Of a DNA stretch of 25,940 bases, positions 16,319 through 24,220 are shown piece after piece. The first letter of the stretch is position 1. Every line of letters begins with the position of its first letter. The DNA lies in the NCBI GenBank assembly GCA_902783435.1, contig CACZQV010000009.1, positions 1 through 25,940 of the forward strand, in the 5' to 3' direction. Origin of the DNA: an uncultured Erysipelotrichaceae bacterium. GTDB lineage: Bacteria > Bacillota_I > Bacilli_A > RF39 > UBA660. The position numbers and the translations under genes were made by a program. Under the pieces are notes generated by a model. The model was not told where the DNA came from, did no database searches, and worked only from the letters and a program-made list of their open reading frames with translations.

Positions 16319-17182
16319 ATGAGTAGTTTTAAATTAATTGCGTTGGATATAGGTGGTACTTTATTGAGTGATGATAATACTGTGTCTATTGAAAATGTTA
16401 AAAGTCTAAAATTGGCAAAAGAAAAAAGTATAAAGATTTCTTTAATGACTGCTAGAGAATATTCTTCTACGAAATATATTAGTAATCTAATTGATTGTGA
16501 TTATGGTGTGTTTAGTAATGGTAATCACGTATTTGATTTAAAAAATATGAAGTCTTTAAAGTTAACTTATATTGCTAATGATGCTGTTAGGGAAATATAT
16601 GAATTTTGTAAGCAAAAAAATTTGTATTTTCATATCAATCTTGAATATGAAGAAATATCAGATGAGTTGGACTATTTTTGTTTGAAACATATTTTACTTA
16701 ATAAAAATTATCCTGAACATTTGAAGAGTAATTGTCATGTTGTTAAGGAATTAGTTGATTATATTAAGAACAGAAATGTTGCTAAGATTGTTATAGTTTC
16801 AGAAGAAAATATGAATGGTTGCTTAAAAGAAATAGCACCAATACTTAAAAAATATAATCTATTTATAACAGAAAATAATAGTAATTTATATGAGAGTATA
16901 TTGGATAAAACTATTAACTATATAGAAATAGGTGCTTGCAATGATAATAAATCTACAGGTTTAAGATATTTAATGAACGAATTAGAAATTGATGAAAACA
17001 ATGTTTATGTTTTCGGAGATGGAGTAAATGATTATGAAGTTTTAAGTGATTTTCCTAATTCAATATGTATGTGTAATGGTGATGATTCTGTAAAGAATAT
17101 AGCAAGATATGTAACAACAAGAGATAATAATAATTCAGGGGTAGCTGAAATGGTTAAAAAAATTGTAAGAGGTGATATATAA
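16319..17182 (+). CDS. HAD-superfamily (Cof type, C2B cap) phosphatase-like protein
   Basis: A 287-residue Cof-type HAD protein; relatives dephosphorylate sugar phosphates, nucleotides or pyridoxal phosphate. Motif I is DIGGT (D10-T14) where active HAD phosphatases have DxDGT: the nucleophile D10 is kept, but the second aspartate, the general acid/base, is glycine (codon GGT). Motif II is T44 in LMTARE, motif III K211 in NDNKSTG, motif IV GDGVND (233-238), all normal. The cap domain spans about 85-200. The missing Asp suggests slow or altered chemistry (for example binding, or a different phosphoryl reaction). It is the first gene of the operon; its TAA overlaps the next start by one base. 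Confidence 0.85.
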   Translation: MSSFKLIALDIGGTLLSDDNTVSIENVKSLKLAKEKSIKISLMTAREYSSTKYISNLIDCDYGVFSNGNHVFDLKNMKSLKLTYIANDAVREIYEFCKQKNLYFHINLEYEEISDELDYFCLKHILLNKNYPEHLKSNCHVVKELVDYIKNRNVAKIVIVSEENMNGCLKEIAPILKKYNLFITENNSNLYESILDKTINYIEIGACNDNKSTGLRYLMNELEIDENNVYVFGDGVNDYEVLSDFPNSICMCNGDDSVKNIARYVTTRDNNNSGVAEMVKKIVRGDI

Positions 17183-17796
17183 TGCAAATTGCTGTTGAGG
17201 GTATGGATGGTGTTGGGAAAACTACAATAGCTCGTCATATAAGTGAAAAATTTGGTTATGAGTTTATAGAAAAACCATTGCATTATTTTTACAATGATGG
17301 TGCTGAAAATAATTATGCGGATTTAATGACAGTTGCTAATAGGATGTATGATGTAGATGATAGTTTTATGAGAGCATGGTTTTTTAGTCTAGGGAATGTG
17401 TATTGTACTAGAGTGTTGAAGGATAAAGATATCGTAATAGATAGACATCTAGTATCTACTTACTTTTGGAATGGTGATGAAGATTCAGATCCATTATTTA
17501 AATGTATTGTAGATTATTGTGGAAAACCTGATTTAACTATATTACTTTATGCTACTAGTGCTACAAGAATGAAGAGATTGGCTAAAAGAAATGCAAATGA
17601 TCCAGATTTATTAGATGATGACAAAAAAGTTGACGGTTATGAAAAAATGATTAATTTTTTAGATAGATTTGATCTTCCTTATGTAGTAGTTGATACTAAT
17701 AATAAAACATTAGAAGAAGTAAAAGATGAAGTAGATATAATTATGAGTAATTTTAGAAAAAAAGGAAATTCTTATTTGAAAAAATATGAGGCTTAA
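17182..17796 (+). CDS. Nucleotide kinase, thymidylate kinase/CMPK2-like
   Basis: A 204-residue P-loop kinase of the dTMP-kinase superfamily. P-loop GMDGVGKTT is at 7-15, the DR motif of nucleotide kinases at D87-R88 (VIDRHLVSTYFW), and an Arg/Lys-rich lid at about 129-137. The segment MRAWFFSLGN (63-72) followed by VIDRH..ST resembles vertebrate CMPK2 (RRAFYSLGN...VIVDRYWHST), as I recall that sequence, more than housekeeping Tmk. CMPK2 phosphorylates pyrimidine nucleotides and is encoded beside viperin; a viperin-like gene is in this same operon. Substrate is not proven. Start ATG overlaps the previous stop (TAATG); the gene overlaps the next by 11 bases. Confidence 0.82.
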   Translation: MQIAVEGMDGVGKTTIARHISEKFGYEFIEKPLHYFYNDGAENNYADLMTVANRMYDVDDSFMRAWFFSLGNVYCTRVLKDKDIVIDRHLVSTYFWNGDEDSDPLFKCIVDYCGKPDLTILLYATSATRMKRLAKRNANDPDLLDDDKKVDGYEKMINFLDRFDLPYVVVDTNNKTLEEVKDEVDIIMSNFRKKGNSYLKKYEA

Positions 17797-18496
17797 TTTT
17801 ATTGGAAATGGTTCTGCATGGAATATTAAATTGAATAATACATCTGCTTTTTTTAAAGATGAGGATAATATGCTTTTAATAGATTGCGGAGAATCAGTAG
17901 CAAGAGAAATAATAAGATTAGATTTATTAAATGAAATTAATAATTTATATATTTTAATTACTCATACTCATTCTGATCATATTGGTAGTTTAGGAACATT
18001 ATTATTTTATTCTAAATATCATAAAAAGATAAATAATTATTTGATTGTACCGAATGATAATGTGTATGAAGATAATATAAAAGCTTATTTAAAAATATCT
18101 GAAATTTCTACTGAAATTCAGTTCGAGAATGATGAATTTCTAAAAAATAGGTTAGGACTTAATGAATTTCAATTTTTGAAAGCAACGCATGTTAAATCTA
18201 TTCCATGCTATTGCTTTATATTTGAAGATGAAAACAACTTATTATATTATTCTGGTGATAATAGTAATATTGAGTATATTAAGAAATATATAAAGATTCC
18301 TAATTCTATTATATATACAGAAGTTAGTAATAATCCTAGATTAATAGAAGAACATCTATTTTTTAATACATTGTTAGAAAATACAGATTTTGAAGATCGA
18401 AAAAGAATTTATTTGATGCATTTAGATCAAGATTCAGATGAAAAAATATATGAAGACTATGGTTTTAATATTGCAAAGCAATATGTAAAAAAATAA
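17786..18496 (+). CDS. Metallo-beta-lactamase-fold hydrolase (RNase Z/PhnP-like)
   Basis: A 236-residue MBL-fold enzyme with a full two-metal site: HTHSDH (60-65), H134 in KATHVKS, D157 in YYSGDNS, and H211 in YLMHLDQD. The early GNGSAWNIKLNNTSAFF pattern (G7 to F23) matches the RNase Z/PhnP/cyclic-phosphodiesterase side of the family. These enzymes cut phosphodiesters in RNA 3' ends or cyclic nucleotides/phosphates, which fits a nucleotide-handling operon. It lacks the beta-CASP domain of RNase J and is shorter than RNase Z, so a small-molecule phosphodiesterase is more likely; substrate is unknown. Start overlaps the kinase gene by 11 bases. Confidence 0.85.
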   Translation: MRLNFIGNGSAWNIKLNNTSAFFKDEDNMLLIDCGESVAREIIRLDLLNEINNLYILITHTHSDHIGSLGTLLFYSKYHKKINNYLIVPNDNVYEDNIKAYLKISEISTEIQFENDEFLKNRLGLNEFQFLKATHVKSIPCYCFIFEDENNLLYYSGDNSNIEYIKKYIKIPNSIIYTEVSNNPRLIEEHLFFNTLLENTDFEDRKRIYLMHLDQDSDEKIYEDYGFNIAKQYVKK

Positions 18497-18531
18497 ATAT
18501 TTATTTTAAAAAGAAAGAGGGAAGGTAAAAT

Positions 18532-19056
18532 ATGAAATTAAATAAACAAGGATATGAACAATATTTAAAAGAATTAGAAAACAAAAAAAGGGAATTAGCT
18601 GAAATAAGAAAATATAAGGGTGAAGTAGCAATACATCAAGGTGATAATTGGCATGATAATCCAATACTATATCAGTCAGAATTAAAGGAAAAGGCTTTAA
18701 TGACTGAGATTAAAAAGATGAAAGAAGAATTAGAAAAAATTGAAATAGTAGATAATTTATCAGATAAAAATTTGGTAGATATTGGAGATATTGTAAAAGT
18801 TGATATGATTACAGATGATGATATTAATGAAATTATTTTTAAATTAGTTGCACTTGCTCCGGAATGTGATAGTGATTCTGAAATCACAAGTGTAACTATT
18901 GATAGTCCAATAGGTAATGCAATGTATCGTCATAGAATAGGTGAAACTGTTACATATGAAGTTAGAGATAATTTATTTGAATTAAAATTAAAAGAAAAAA
19001 TGAATTTGAATGAAGAAGATAAACCTAAAAAATTAATTAAAGATGATAATAATTAG
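18532..19056 (+). CDS. Divergent GreA/GreB-family RNA polymerase factor (copy 2)
   Basis: A 174-residue GreA-like protein: N-terminal helical hairpin (about 6-75) with tip GDNWHDNP (37-44), then an FKBP-like domain (about 82-160) with VTIDSPIGNAMYRHRIGE, and a short charged tail. The tip and its flanks (KGEVAIHQGDNWHDNPILYQ, 29-48) are almost identical to the N-terminus of the protein at 24221-25633. The proteins are therefore paralogs by recent duplication or under shared constraint. The ribosome binding site is AGAGGGAAGG, 35 bases after the MBL gene. The place in the middle of the operon ties RNA polymerase secondary-channel binding to the enzymes around it; the activity (cleavage, rescue or block) is not known. 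Confidence 0.78.
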   Translation: MKLNKQGYEQYLKELENKKRELAEIRKYKGEVAIHQGDNWHDNPILYQSELKEKALMTEIKKMKEELEKIEIVDNLSDKNLVDIGDIVKVDMITDDDINEIIFKLVALAPECDSDSEITSVTIDSPIGNAMYRHRIGETVTYEVRDNLFELKLKEKMNLNEEDKPKKLIKDDNN

Positions 19057-19065
19057 AGGTGTCGT

Positions 19066-21144
19066 ATGGAAATATTAAGTCCTGCAAGTAATTTGGAACA
19101 TATAAAAGTAGCAATAGACCATAAAGCTAATGCTGTTTATGGCGGTTTAAAAAATTGGAATGCAAGAAATAAAGCAATTAATTTTACTACGGATGAATAC
19201 AATTATTTAATAGATGAATTACATAAAAATAATATTAAATTCTTTTTAACTTTAAATATATTGATGCTAGATGATGAAATTGAAGAAGTTATTAAATTCC
19301 TAAAGAATAATAAACTTCCTGATTCATTTATTGTTGCTGATTTAGGTTTAATTAGAAGATTACATAGAGAGTTTCCTAATGTACCATTACACTTTTCTAC
19401 ACAGTTTGGTTGTCATAATATTGATGATGTTAATTATGTAAAATCACTTGGTGGAGAAAGAGCAATTTTAGCTAGAGAATTAACTTTAGAAGAATTGAAT
19501 AAAATATCTGATAATACCGATATTGAATTGGAATGTTTTATTTGGGGATCTCAATGTTTAAGTTTTTCTGGATTATGCTTTTTTGGAACACTAATTAATG
19601 GTGGTGGAGGTAACCGTGGTAAATGTATGATAACATGTAGAGATTTGTATTCTATTAATGGTGATTTAGGACATTATTTATATGTACCAGATATGGATTG
19701 TATAAATTTAAAGAGTAAACTTACTAATATTGATTGCTTAAAAATAGAAGGAAGAAGACGTAATCCGATTGAAATAGCTAAAATATTAGATACTATTAAT
19801 AATAATATTAAATCAAAAAGAGAAACTGGATATTTATATGGTTTAGATATTGATAAGAATAAGTTGTATGAAAAAATAAATAAAAGAATTAAACCGGTTA
19901 TGAAAGCAAAAGAATTATTAGATATTTCACCTAATGATATATGTATTGAATACTTATATGATATTCCTATTAGATTTTCTAATGAATATGATAATGATAA
20001 CGTAATGTATGTTTATACTGAAGTAAAAAAGAATTATCTTATTAATAAGAAAAACCTTATGATTGATTTTGTTCTAAAAGATAATTTTATATGTGAAGCT
20101 TTATTGGTTAATAATAGAGGTAATGGTCATACATTTTATGGTGATTCTAATAACTTAATAAAATTAGATATAGATAGTTTTATAAATGATATAGAAAAAG
20201 AAAATTCAAATATAAATATTTATAAAATAAAATATAAACGTGGTAAGACTAGTGATTTATTTATTAGTTCAGATTTGCTATTTGAAATGAAAGATTATAT
20301 ATTAAAAGATTGTGCAGTTAATAAGTTGAATAGAATTAAAAACGATTTAAAAATTAATGAATTATTATTAGAAACAGCTGATTTAAGTGTTATAAATAAT
20401 TTTATTAACGAAGATAAAATAAGAATAATTTATGATATAGCTACTATTAATAATTTAAAAAAGATAGAATCTGTTATTAATATATATGGAGATAGAATAA
20501 TTTATAAATTACCATTGTTTAATTGGAATAGCGAAGAGTTATTAGAGTATTATAAATTGTTGGAAGGTAAAGATGTAATGTTTACTAGATTTACTCAAAT
20601 ATATTTAACTAAAGATATTAAGTTTAGAAAGAAATATACTGATTATACAATCTATATATGGAATAGTGAGACTTTGAAGTACTTAAAAGAAAATGGAATT
20701 GAAGAATTTACAGCTTCACCAGAATTAAGTTTTAGTACTAATAGTAGTTTATTTAAAAATGAGAATGTTCAATTCATATTAGGTGGAAAAATGCCTATGG
20801 TTTATACAAGAAATTGTTTTAAAAATATATATAAGTGTAAGAATTGTATGGAGAATAAGGGGAAGGTTAAAAAAATATATAATGAAGATAAAAATTTAGA
20901 TTTTGAAATTTTATGTACTGATGATTATAGATATATATTAAATAAAACTCCAATTTTAAATGATTATACAACATTACCTGTTAGTGGAAATGTTTCATTT
21001 AGATATTGTTCGTCTAATCATACTATTGATCAAATAAAAGAGGTTGTTGAGGCAATAAATAAAGATGATTATTATGAGTATTTGAAGAATAAGGATTATT
21101 GGTTAAATTCTTATGAATGTAATTTAGAGGAAGGTAAGGATTAA
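19066..21144 (+). CDS. U32-family (peptidase U32/RlhA-TrhP-UbiU type) iron-sulfur protein
   Basis: A 692-residue member of the family once called peptidase U32. Known members (RlhA, TrhP, UbiU/V) hydroxylate rRNA, tRNA or ubiquinone precursors rather than cut proteins. The start MEILSPASNLEHIKVAID and the VYGG motif (24-27) are the first strand of the TIM barrel. The Fe-S signature is present as ECFIWGSQCLSFSGLC with C164, C171, C187 and C191. N-R-G-K-C at 183-187 matches the family's N-x-G-x-C. The His of the usual HGALC is W160. Residues about 240-400 are an insert/middle domain, and about 420-690 look like a second barrel half with CKNCMENKG, another possible metal site. It starts nine bases after the Gre-like gene. 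The hydroxylation target could be RNA or the operon's product. Confidence 0.8.
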   Translation: MEILSPASNLEHIKVAIDHKANAVYGGLKNWNARNKAINFTTDEYNYLIDELHKNNIKFFLTLNILMLDDEIEEVIKFLKNNKLPDSFIVADLGLIRRLHREFPNVPLHFSTQFGCHNIDDVNYVKSLGGERAILARELTLEELNKISDNTDIELECFIWGSQCLSFSGLCFFGTLINGGGGNRGKCMITCRDLYSINGDLGHYLYVPDMDCINLKSKLTNIDCLKIEGRRRNPIEIAKILDTINNNIKSKRETGYLYGLDIDKNKLYEKINKRIKPVMKAKELLDISPNDICIEYLYDIPIRFSNEYDNDNVMYVYTEVKKNYLINKKNLMIDFVLKDNFICEALLVNNRGNGHTFYGDSNNLIKLDIDSFINDIEKENSNINIYKIKYKRGKTSDLFISSDLLFEMKDYILKDCAVNKLNRIKNDLKINELLLETADLSVINNFINEDKIRIIYDIATINNLKKIESVINIYGDRIIYKLPLFNWNSEELLEYYKLLEGKDVMFTRFTQIYLTKDIKFRKKYTDYTIYIWNSETLKYLKENGIEEFTASPELSFSTNSSLFKNENVQFILGGKMPMVYTRNCFKNIYKCKNCMENKGKVKKIYNEDKNLDFEILCTDDYRYILNKTPILNDYTTLPVSGNVSFRYCSSNHTIDQIKEVVEAINKDDYYEYLKNKDYWLNSYECNLEEGKD

Positions 21145-21149
21145 AGATT

Positions 21150-21860
21150 ATGAAGACAAAGAGTATATGGGGAAATCCACCTAAGAGATTATATAATTTA
21201 ATTGATATTGCAGAAAAAAATATTGGTAAAAAATTTAAGGCGTGTATAGTTGGTTGTTCAGATGGTAAATTTTTGATGCCATTTGCTAGAAAAAAAATAC
21301 AAGTAGTTGGTTATGATATTGATGATATTGCTTTATATGGTGGTAAAAAGTTATTTCCAATTGTTGATAACAAGATAAAATATAAATATTCTAAAGATTT
21401 TGTTAGTAAGAAATACGAATTAGAAGAAAAGAGAGTTTATGGAGTTACAGAAAGATTAGAAATAGAAAACTTAAATGAATATGCAAGAGTTGAAAAAAGA
21501 GACTTTTATAGAAATATTCCAAGCGAATGTTTTGATGTTGTTTTTACAAGTTGTTCATTACATTATTCAGTAAATAGTGATTTTACTTTAAGAGATAAAA
21601 CTAAAAAATTACAAAGTATAGTAAATAAAGGTGGATATTTATATATGGATTATATGATGGCAATAGATGAAAATGATTATGATAATTATCCAGATTATAA
21701 ATTTTATAGAAAAGATGAAATATTAGATTATTTTGATGATAAGTGGGAAATAGTTTCATTTAGAGAAAACCATAATCCTACTTTTGAAGGGGCACATGTT
21801 GATTGTACTAGAGACCATTTTCATAGATTTGGTTATTTATTAGCAAGGAGGATAAAATAA
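21150..21860 (+). CDS. Class I SAM-dependent methyltransferase (first of two)
   Basis: A 236-residue Rossmann-fold methyltransferase. Motif I is ACIVGCSDGKFLMPFA (about 32-47; G-C-S-D-G in place of the common G-x-G-x-G), the acidic ribose-binding end of strand 2 is VGYDIDD, and motif IV is FDVVFTSCSLHY (about 129-140), followed by a GGYLYMDYMM strand. The His/Asp-rich C-terminus GAHVDCTRDHFHRFGYLLARR may bind the substrate. Substrate unknown; the fold resembles small-molecule or tellurite-type methyltransferases more than RNA ones (no THUMP, PUA or KsgA signature). It starts five bases after the U32 gene and its stop overlaps the next start (TAATG). Confidence 0.82.
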   Translation: MKTKSIWGNPPKRLYNLIDIAEKNIGKKFKACIVGCSDGKFLMPFARKKIQVVGYDIDDIALYGGKKLFPIVDNKIKYKYSKDFVSKKYELEEKRVYGVTERLEIENLNEYARVEKRDFYRNIPSECFDVVFTSCSLHYSVNSDFTLRDKTKKLQSIVNKGGYLYMDYMMAIDENDYDNYPDYKFYRKDEILDYFDDKWEIVSFRENHNPTFEGAHVDCTRDHFHRFGYLLARRIK

Positions 21861-22633
21861 TGGAAAATAAAGAAATTTGTTGGAACATAACTGCAAGATG
21901 TAATCAAACATGTAAATATTGTCATAGGTTTTTATATCCTAGTGATTTAACTTTTGAACATAATAAGAGAATACTTAATAATTTAATAGAATCTGGCGTA
22001 GATGCAATTACTTGGACAGGTGGAGAAGCTCTATTAGTTGATAATATTGATGAACTATTAAGATTATCATTTAATAATGGTATAAAGAATAAACTTATTA
22101 CAAATGGAAAAATATTAACAAAGGAAACAATTGATAAAATATATCCTTATTTAGATAGTATTACTTTATCAATAGATTCGATAGATAATGATATAAATGA
22201 TAAATTAGGTAGAGGTTATAATCATTATGAGGAAGTAAAAAATGTATTAGATTATGTTAAAGAAAAGGGTTATGATGTTAAACTTAGAATTAATAGTGTT
22301 GTTTGTAAATGTAATTTAGATAGTTTTAAAGATTTAAATGAATTTCTTAGTAATTATGATATTTATAGTTGGAGAATATTTAAATTTATGCCGTTAAGAG
22401 AAATTGCTGTTATTAATAAAGATAAATTTGATATTACTATGGAAGAATATGATGAAGTAATAAAGTATATAAAGAAAAATAGTAATATTAAAAATATTGA
22501 TACTAGAATTCAAACTGATATGGAGCAAAAATATGTTTTAATTCTAGCAAATGGTGATATTGTAATTACAAGTGATGGAGAGGATAATAAAGTTGGAAAT
22601 GCTTTGAAGGTTTCCATGAAGCAATTTATATGA
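21860..22633 (+). CDS. Radical SAM enzyme, viperin-like candidate
   Basis: A 257-residue radical SAM enzyme. The [4Fe-4S] motif is CNQTCKYC (C14, C18, C21) and the SAM motif GGEA (54-57). Several positions match viperin: SIDSIDNDIN (104-113, viperin SxDSFDEEVN), GRG at 117-119, H122 and E124 (GRG..NHxEN), RINSVV (143-148, viperin KINSVI), SWRIFKF (170-176, viperin RWKVFQ), and MEQKYVLI near the end (viperin MKDSYLIL). Viperin makes ddhNTPs, chain-terminating nucleotides. In viperin the Arg, Lys/Asn and Lys at these positions bind the nucleotide; here they are R118, R143/N145 and R172. MoaA shares some of this pattern, but the second Fe-S cluster of MoaA is absent. Radical SAM is certain; viperin identity is a reasoned guess. 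AGGAGG precedes the start. Confidence 0.7.
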   Translation: MENKEICWNITARCNQTCKYCHRFLYPSDLTFEHNKRILNNLIESGVDAITWTGGEALLVDNIDELLRLSFNNGIKNKLITNGKILTKETIDKIYPYLDSITLSIDSIDNDINDKLGRGYNHYEEVKNVLDYVKEKGYDVKLRINSVVCKCNLDSFKDLNEFLSNYDIYSWRIFKFMPLREIAVINKDKFDITMEEYDEVIKYIKKNSNIKNIDTRIQTDMEQKYVLILANGDIVITSDGEDNKVGNALKVSMKQFI

Positions 22634-23517
22634 GAGAGTACAGAGGTAAACAAGTTACAATAATGTCATGTTCTGATTGTAATGCTAGGTGTGAACATTG
22701 TTATATATCTTATAGTGGTAATTTTAAAGGTACTGAATTGTTAGAAATGTGTAAAACATTTAAAAATAAATATAATATAATTATTAATGGTACAGAAGTT
22801 TTATTACATGATGATTATTTTGAAGCATTAAAACTATCTGATCAAAATAGGGTTTTAACTAATGGATTAATTATTTATAATAATCCAAGTATCTTAGAAA
22901 AAGTAAAAGATGCTGGGATAACTAGAGTAGCTATGTCTTATCATTTTGGAACTGAGGTTTCACATGTTCCACAATATATAGTTGAGGATTGTATATTAAA
23001 AATAAAGGAATATGGTTTAATTCCAGAGTTAATGTGTACCATTACAGTTGATAATTATAATGAATTAGATTATATATGTGAAAAGGTAACTAGTTTAGGG
23101 GTAAAAACAATTAGATTATTTAATTGTATTAATATAGGAAATTGTAAGGATAATTGTTCTGATTTATGTTTGAATGATGAACAAATTGATGATTTTTTTA
23201 GAAACTTAAATGAACAAAGAAAAAAGTATGATATAGATCAATTAAGAATAAAAAGGAATGGATTGTTTGGTCCAGATACTTGTAGTAGTAAAAATAATTT
23301 TTTATGTCCTGCTGGGGTTGATGAAGTTGTTATTACACCTGATTTAAATGTGTATCCTTGTATATTTATGACTAAACCTGGATATGAAATAGGAAAATAT
23401 ATTAATGGTAAGATTATGCTTTATGAGTTTCAAAATGAAGGAGATACTTGTATTGCACATGAAGTGTTTAATAAACATGATGAGTCTGCTTTTGTAAAAA
23501 AGTTGGTTAGGAGGTAA
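22630..23517 (+). CDS. Radical SAM protein with C-terminal Cys-rich (SPASM-like) region
   Basis: A 295-residue radical SAM protein with CNARCEHC (C17, C21, C24). The SAM-binding GGEP motif is replaced by NGTE (53-56, IIINGTEVLLH), a variant found in some radical SAM subfamilies. The C-terminal part has several cysteines: C172, C176, C180, then C218, C226 (LCPAG) and C244 (VYPCIF). The CPAG...ITPDLNVYPC pattern is SPASM/twitch-like and implies an extra Fe-S cluster. SPASM enzymes act mainly on peptides but also on other substrates. The start overlaps the previous stop by four bases (ATGA), so the two radical SAM genes are translationally coupled and may act in sequence. Substrate unknown. Confidence 0.8.
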   Translation: MREYRGKQVTIMSCSDCNARCEHCYISYSGNFKGTELLEMCKTFKNKYNIIINGTEVLLHDDYFEALKLSDQNRVLTNGLIIYNNPSILEKVKDAGITRVAMSYHFGTEVSHVPQYIVEDCILKIKEYGLIPELMCTITVDNYNELDYICEKVTSLGVKTIRLFNCINIGNCKDNCSDLCLNDEQIDDFFRNLNEQRKKYDIDQLRIKRNGLFGPDTCSSKNNFLCPAGVDEVVITPDLNVYPCIFMTKPGYEIGKYINGKIMLYEFQNEGDTCIAHEVFNKHDESAFVKKLVRR

Positions 23518-23522
23518 TAGTT

Positions 23523-24164
23523 ATGGGATGGTATGAAGTATATTTAAAAGATATAGAAAAGAAGAAAACTTTAGATTATTATGTTGATGATAAAATAAGA
23601 AATAAAAAAGTACTTATAAATTTAATTAAAAAGTATTCTAAAAATAATAAGTTATTAGAAGCTGGATCTGGAACAGGAGTTTTATCAACATATATGGCAT
23701 CTTTAGATTTTGATGTTACTGGAATTGATATTGATAAAGATATATTAGGTTTATCAAGAAAGATTGCTAAGTCATATCCTTCTAAAAATAAACCAAAATT
23801 TATAAAAAAATCTATATTTGAATTAGATTATGATGATAATTATTTTGATGCTTCATTTAGTAATGGAGTTTTGGAGCATTTTAATGATGATGAAATAATT
23901 GATACTTTGAAGCAACAAATGCGAGTTTCTAAATATGTGATATTTGGTATACCAACAAAATATTTTAATAGAGAAGAAGCTATGTATGGTGATGAAAGAT
24001 ATATGGATTATACTTTTTGGAGAGATTTAATCAAAAAATCAGGTGGAAAGATATTAGAAGAGAAGTCTATGCATTATATGAGTTTTAGAAAAAGACTAGT
24101 TAATTTTAAAAAATATTTTAGACCTTATCCATTTAGGATATTTGTAATTGAAAAAAATAGTTAA
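23523..24164 (+). CDS. Class I SAM-dependent methyltransferase (second of two)
   Basis: A 213-residue methyltransferase of the Methyltransf_11/25 type. Motif I is LLEAGSGTGVLS (about 44-55), then VTGIDIDKDIL with the ribose-binding Asp, and motif IV is FDASFSNGVLEHF (about 108-120), the V-L-E-H-F signature of small-molecule and UbiE-like methyltransferases. The last 40 residues are basic and aromatic. It begins five bases after the second radical SAM gene behind a strong AGGAGG (23509-23514). It is the last gene of the nine-gene operon. No terminator follows, so read-through into the Gre-HelD fusion gene is likely. Substrate unknown. Confidence 0.85.
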   Translation: MGWYEVYLKDIEKKKTLDYYVDDKIRNKKVLINLIKKYSKNNKLLEAGSGTGVLSTYMASLDFDVTGIDIDKDILGLSRKIAKSYPSKNKPKFIKKSIFELDYDDNYFDASFSNGVLEHFNDDEIIDTLKQQMRVSKYVIFGIPTKYFNREEAMYGDERYMDYTFWRDLIKKSGGKILEEKSMHYMSFRKRLVNFKKYFRPYPFRIFVIEKNS

Positions 24165-24180
24165 AAAAAAGACATTTTTA

Positions 24181-24189
24181 TGATATAAT
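24181..24189 (+). promoter_or_regulatory. Extended -10 promoter for the Gre-HelD fusion gene
   Basis: TGATATAAT, a perfect extended -10; the -35 is weak (TTAAAA, 24161-24166, 17-base spacer). Transcription would start near 24196, which decides the start codon: ATG 24197 would have no leader, while ATG 24221 has a GTGGGGG site ahead of it (24208-24214). Confidence 0.6.
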
Positions 24190-24220
24190 ATATGAAATGT
24201 TTTCGAAGTGGGGGAAATTT

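Noticed and set aside
16346..16362. DIGGT as a ROK sugar-kinase motif
   Set aside because: The rest of the protein has HAD motifs II-IV (T44, K211, GDGVND) and no ROK metal-binding cysteines.
18490..18507. AAAATAAATATTTATTTT palindrome as a terminator between the MBL and Gre-like genes
   Set aside because: Only A-T pairs, no loop beyond the centre and no T run after it; the genes are probably co-transcribed.
21860..22633. MoaA (molybdenum cofactor) assignment for the first radical SAM gene
   Set aside because: It shares SLDSLD-like and INSVV-like strings, but it is about 70 residues short, lacks the C-terminal second cluster and GG end, and no other moa genes are present.
22600..22640. Mycoplasma code (TGA as Trp)
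   Set aside because: Trp is written TGG throughout and TGA at 22631-22633 works as a stop in an ATGA overlap; reading through adds only a short extension.
24197..24220. Upstream ATG start for the Gre-HelD gene
   Set aside because: It lies seven bases after the -10 box, so it would be leaderless; ATG 24221 has a G-rich site ahead and aligns with the start of the paralog at 18532.
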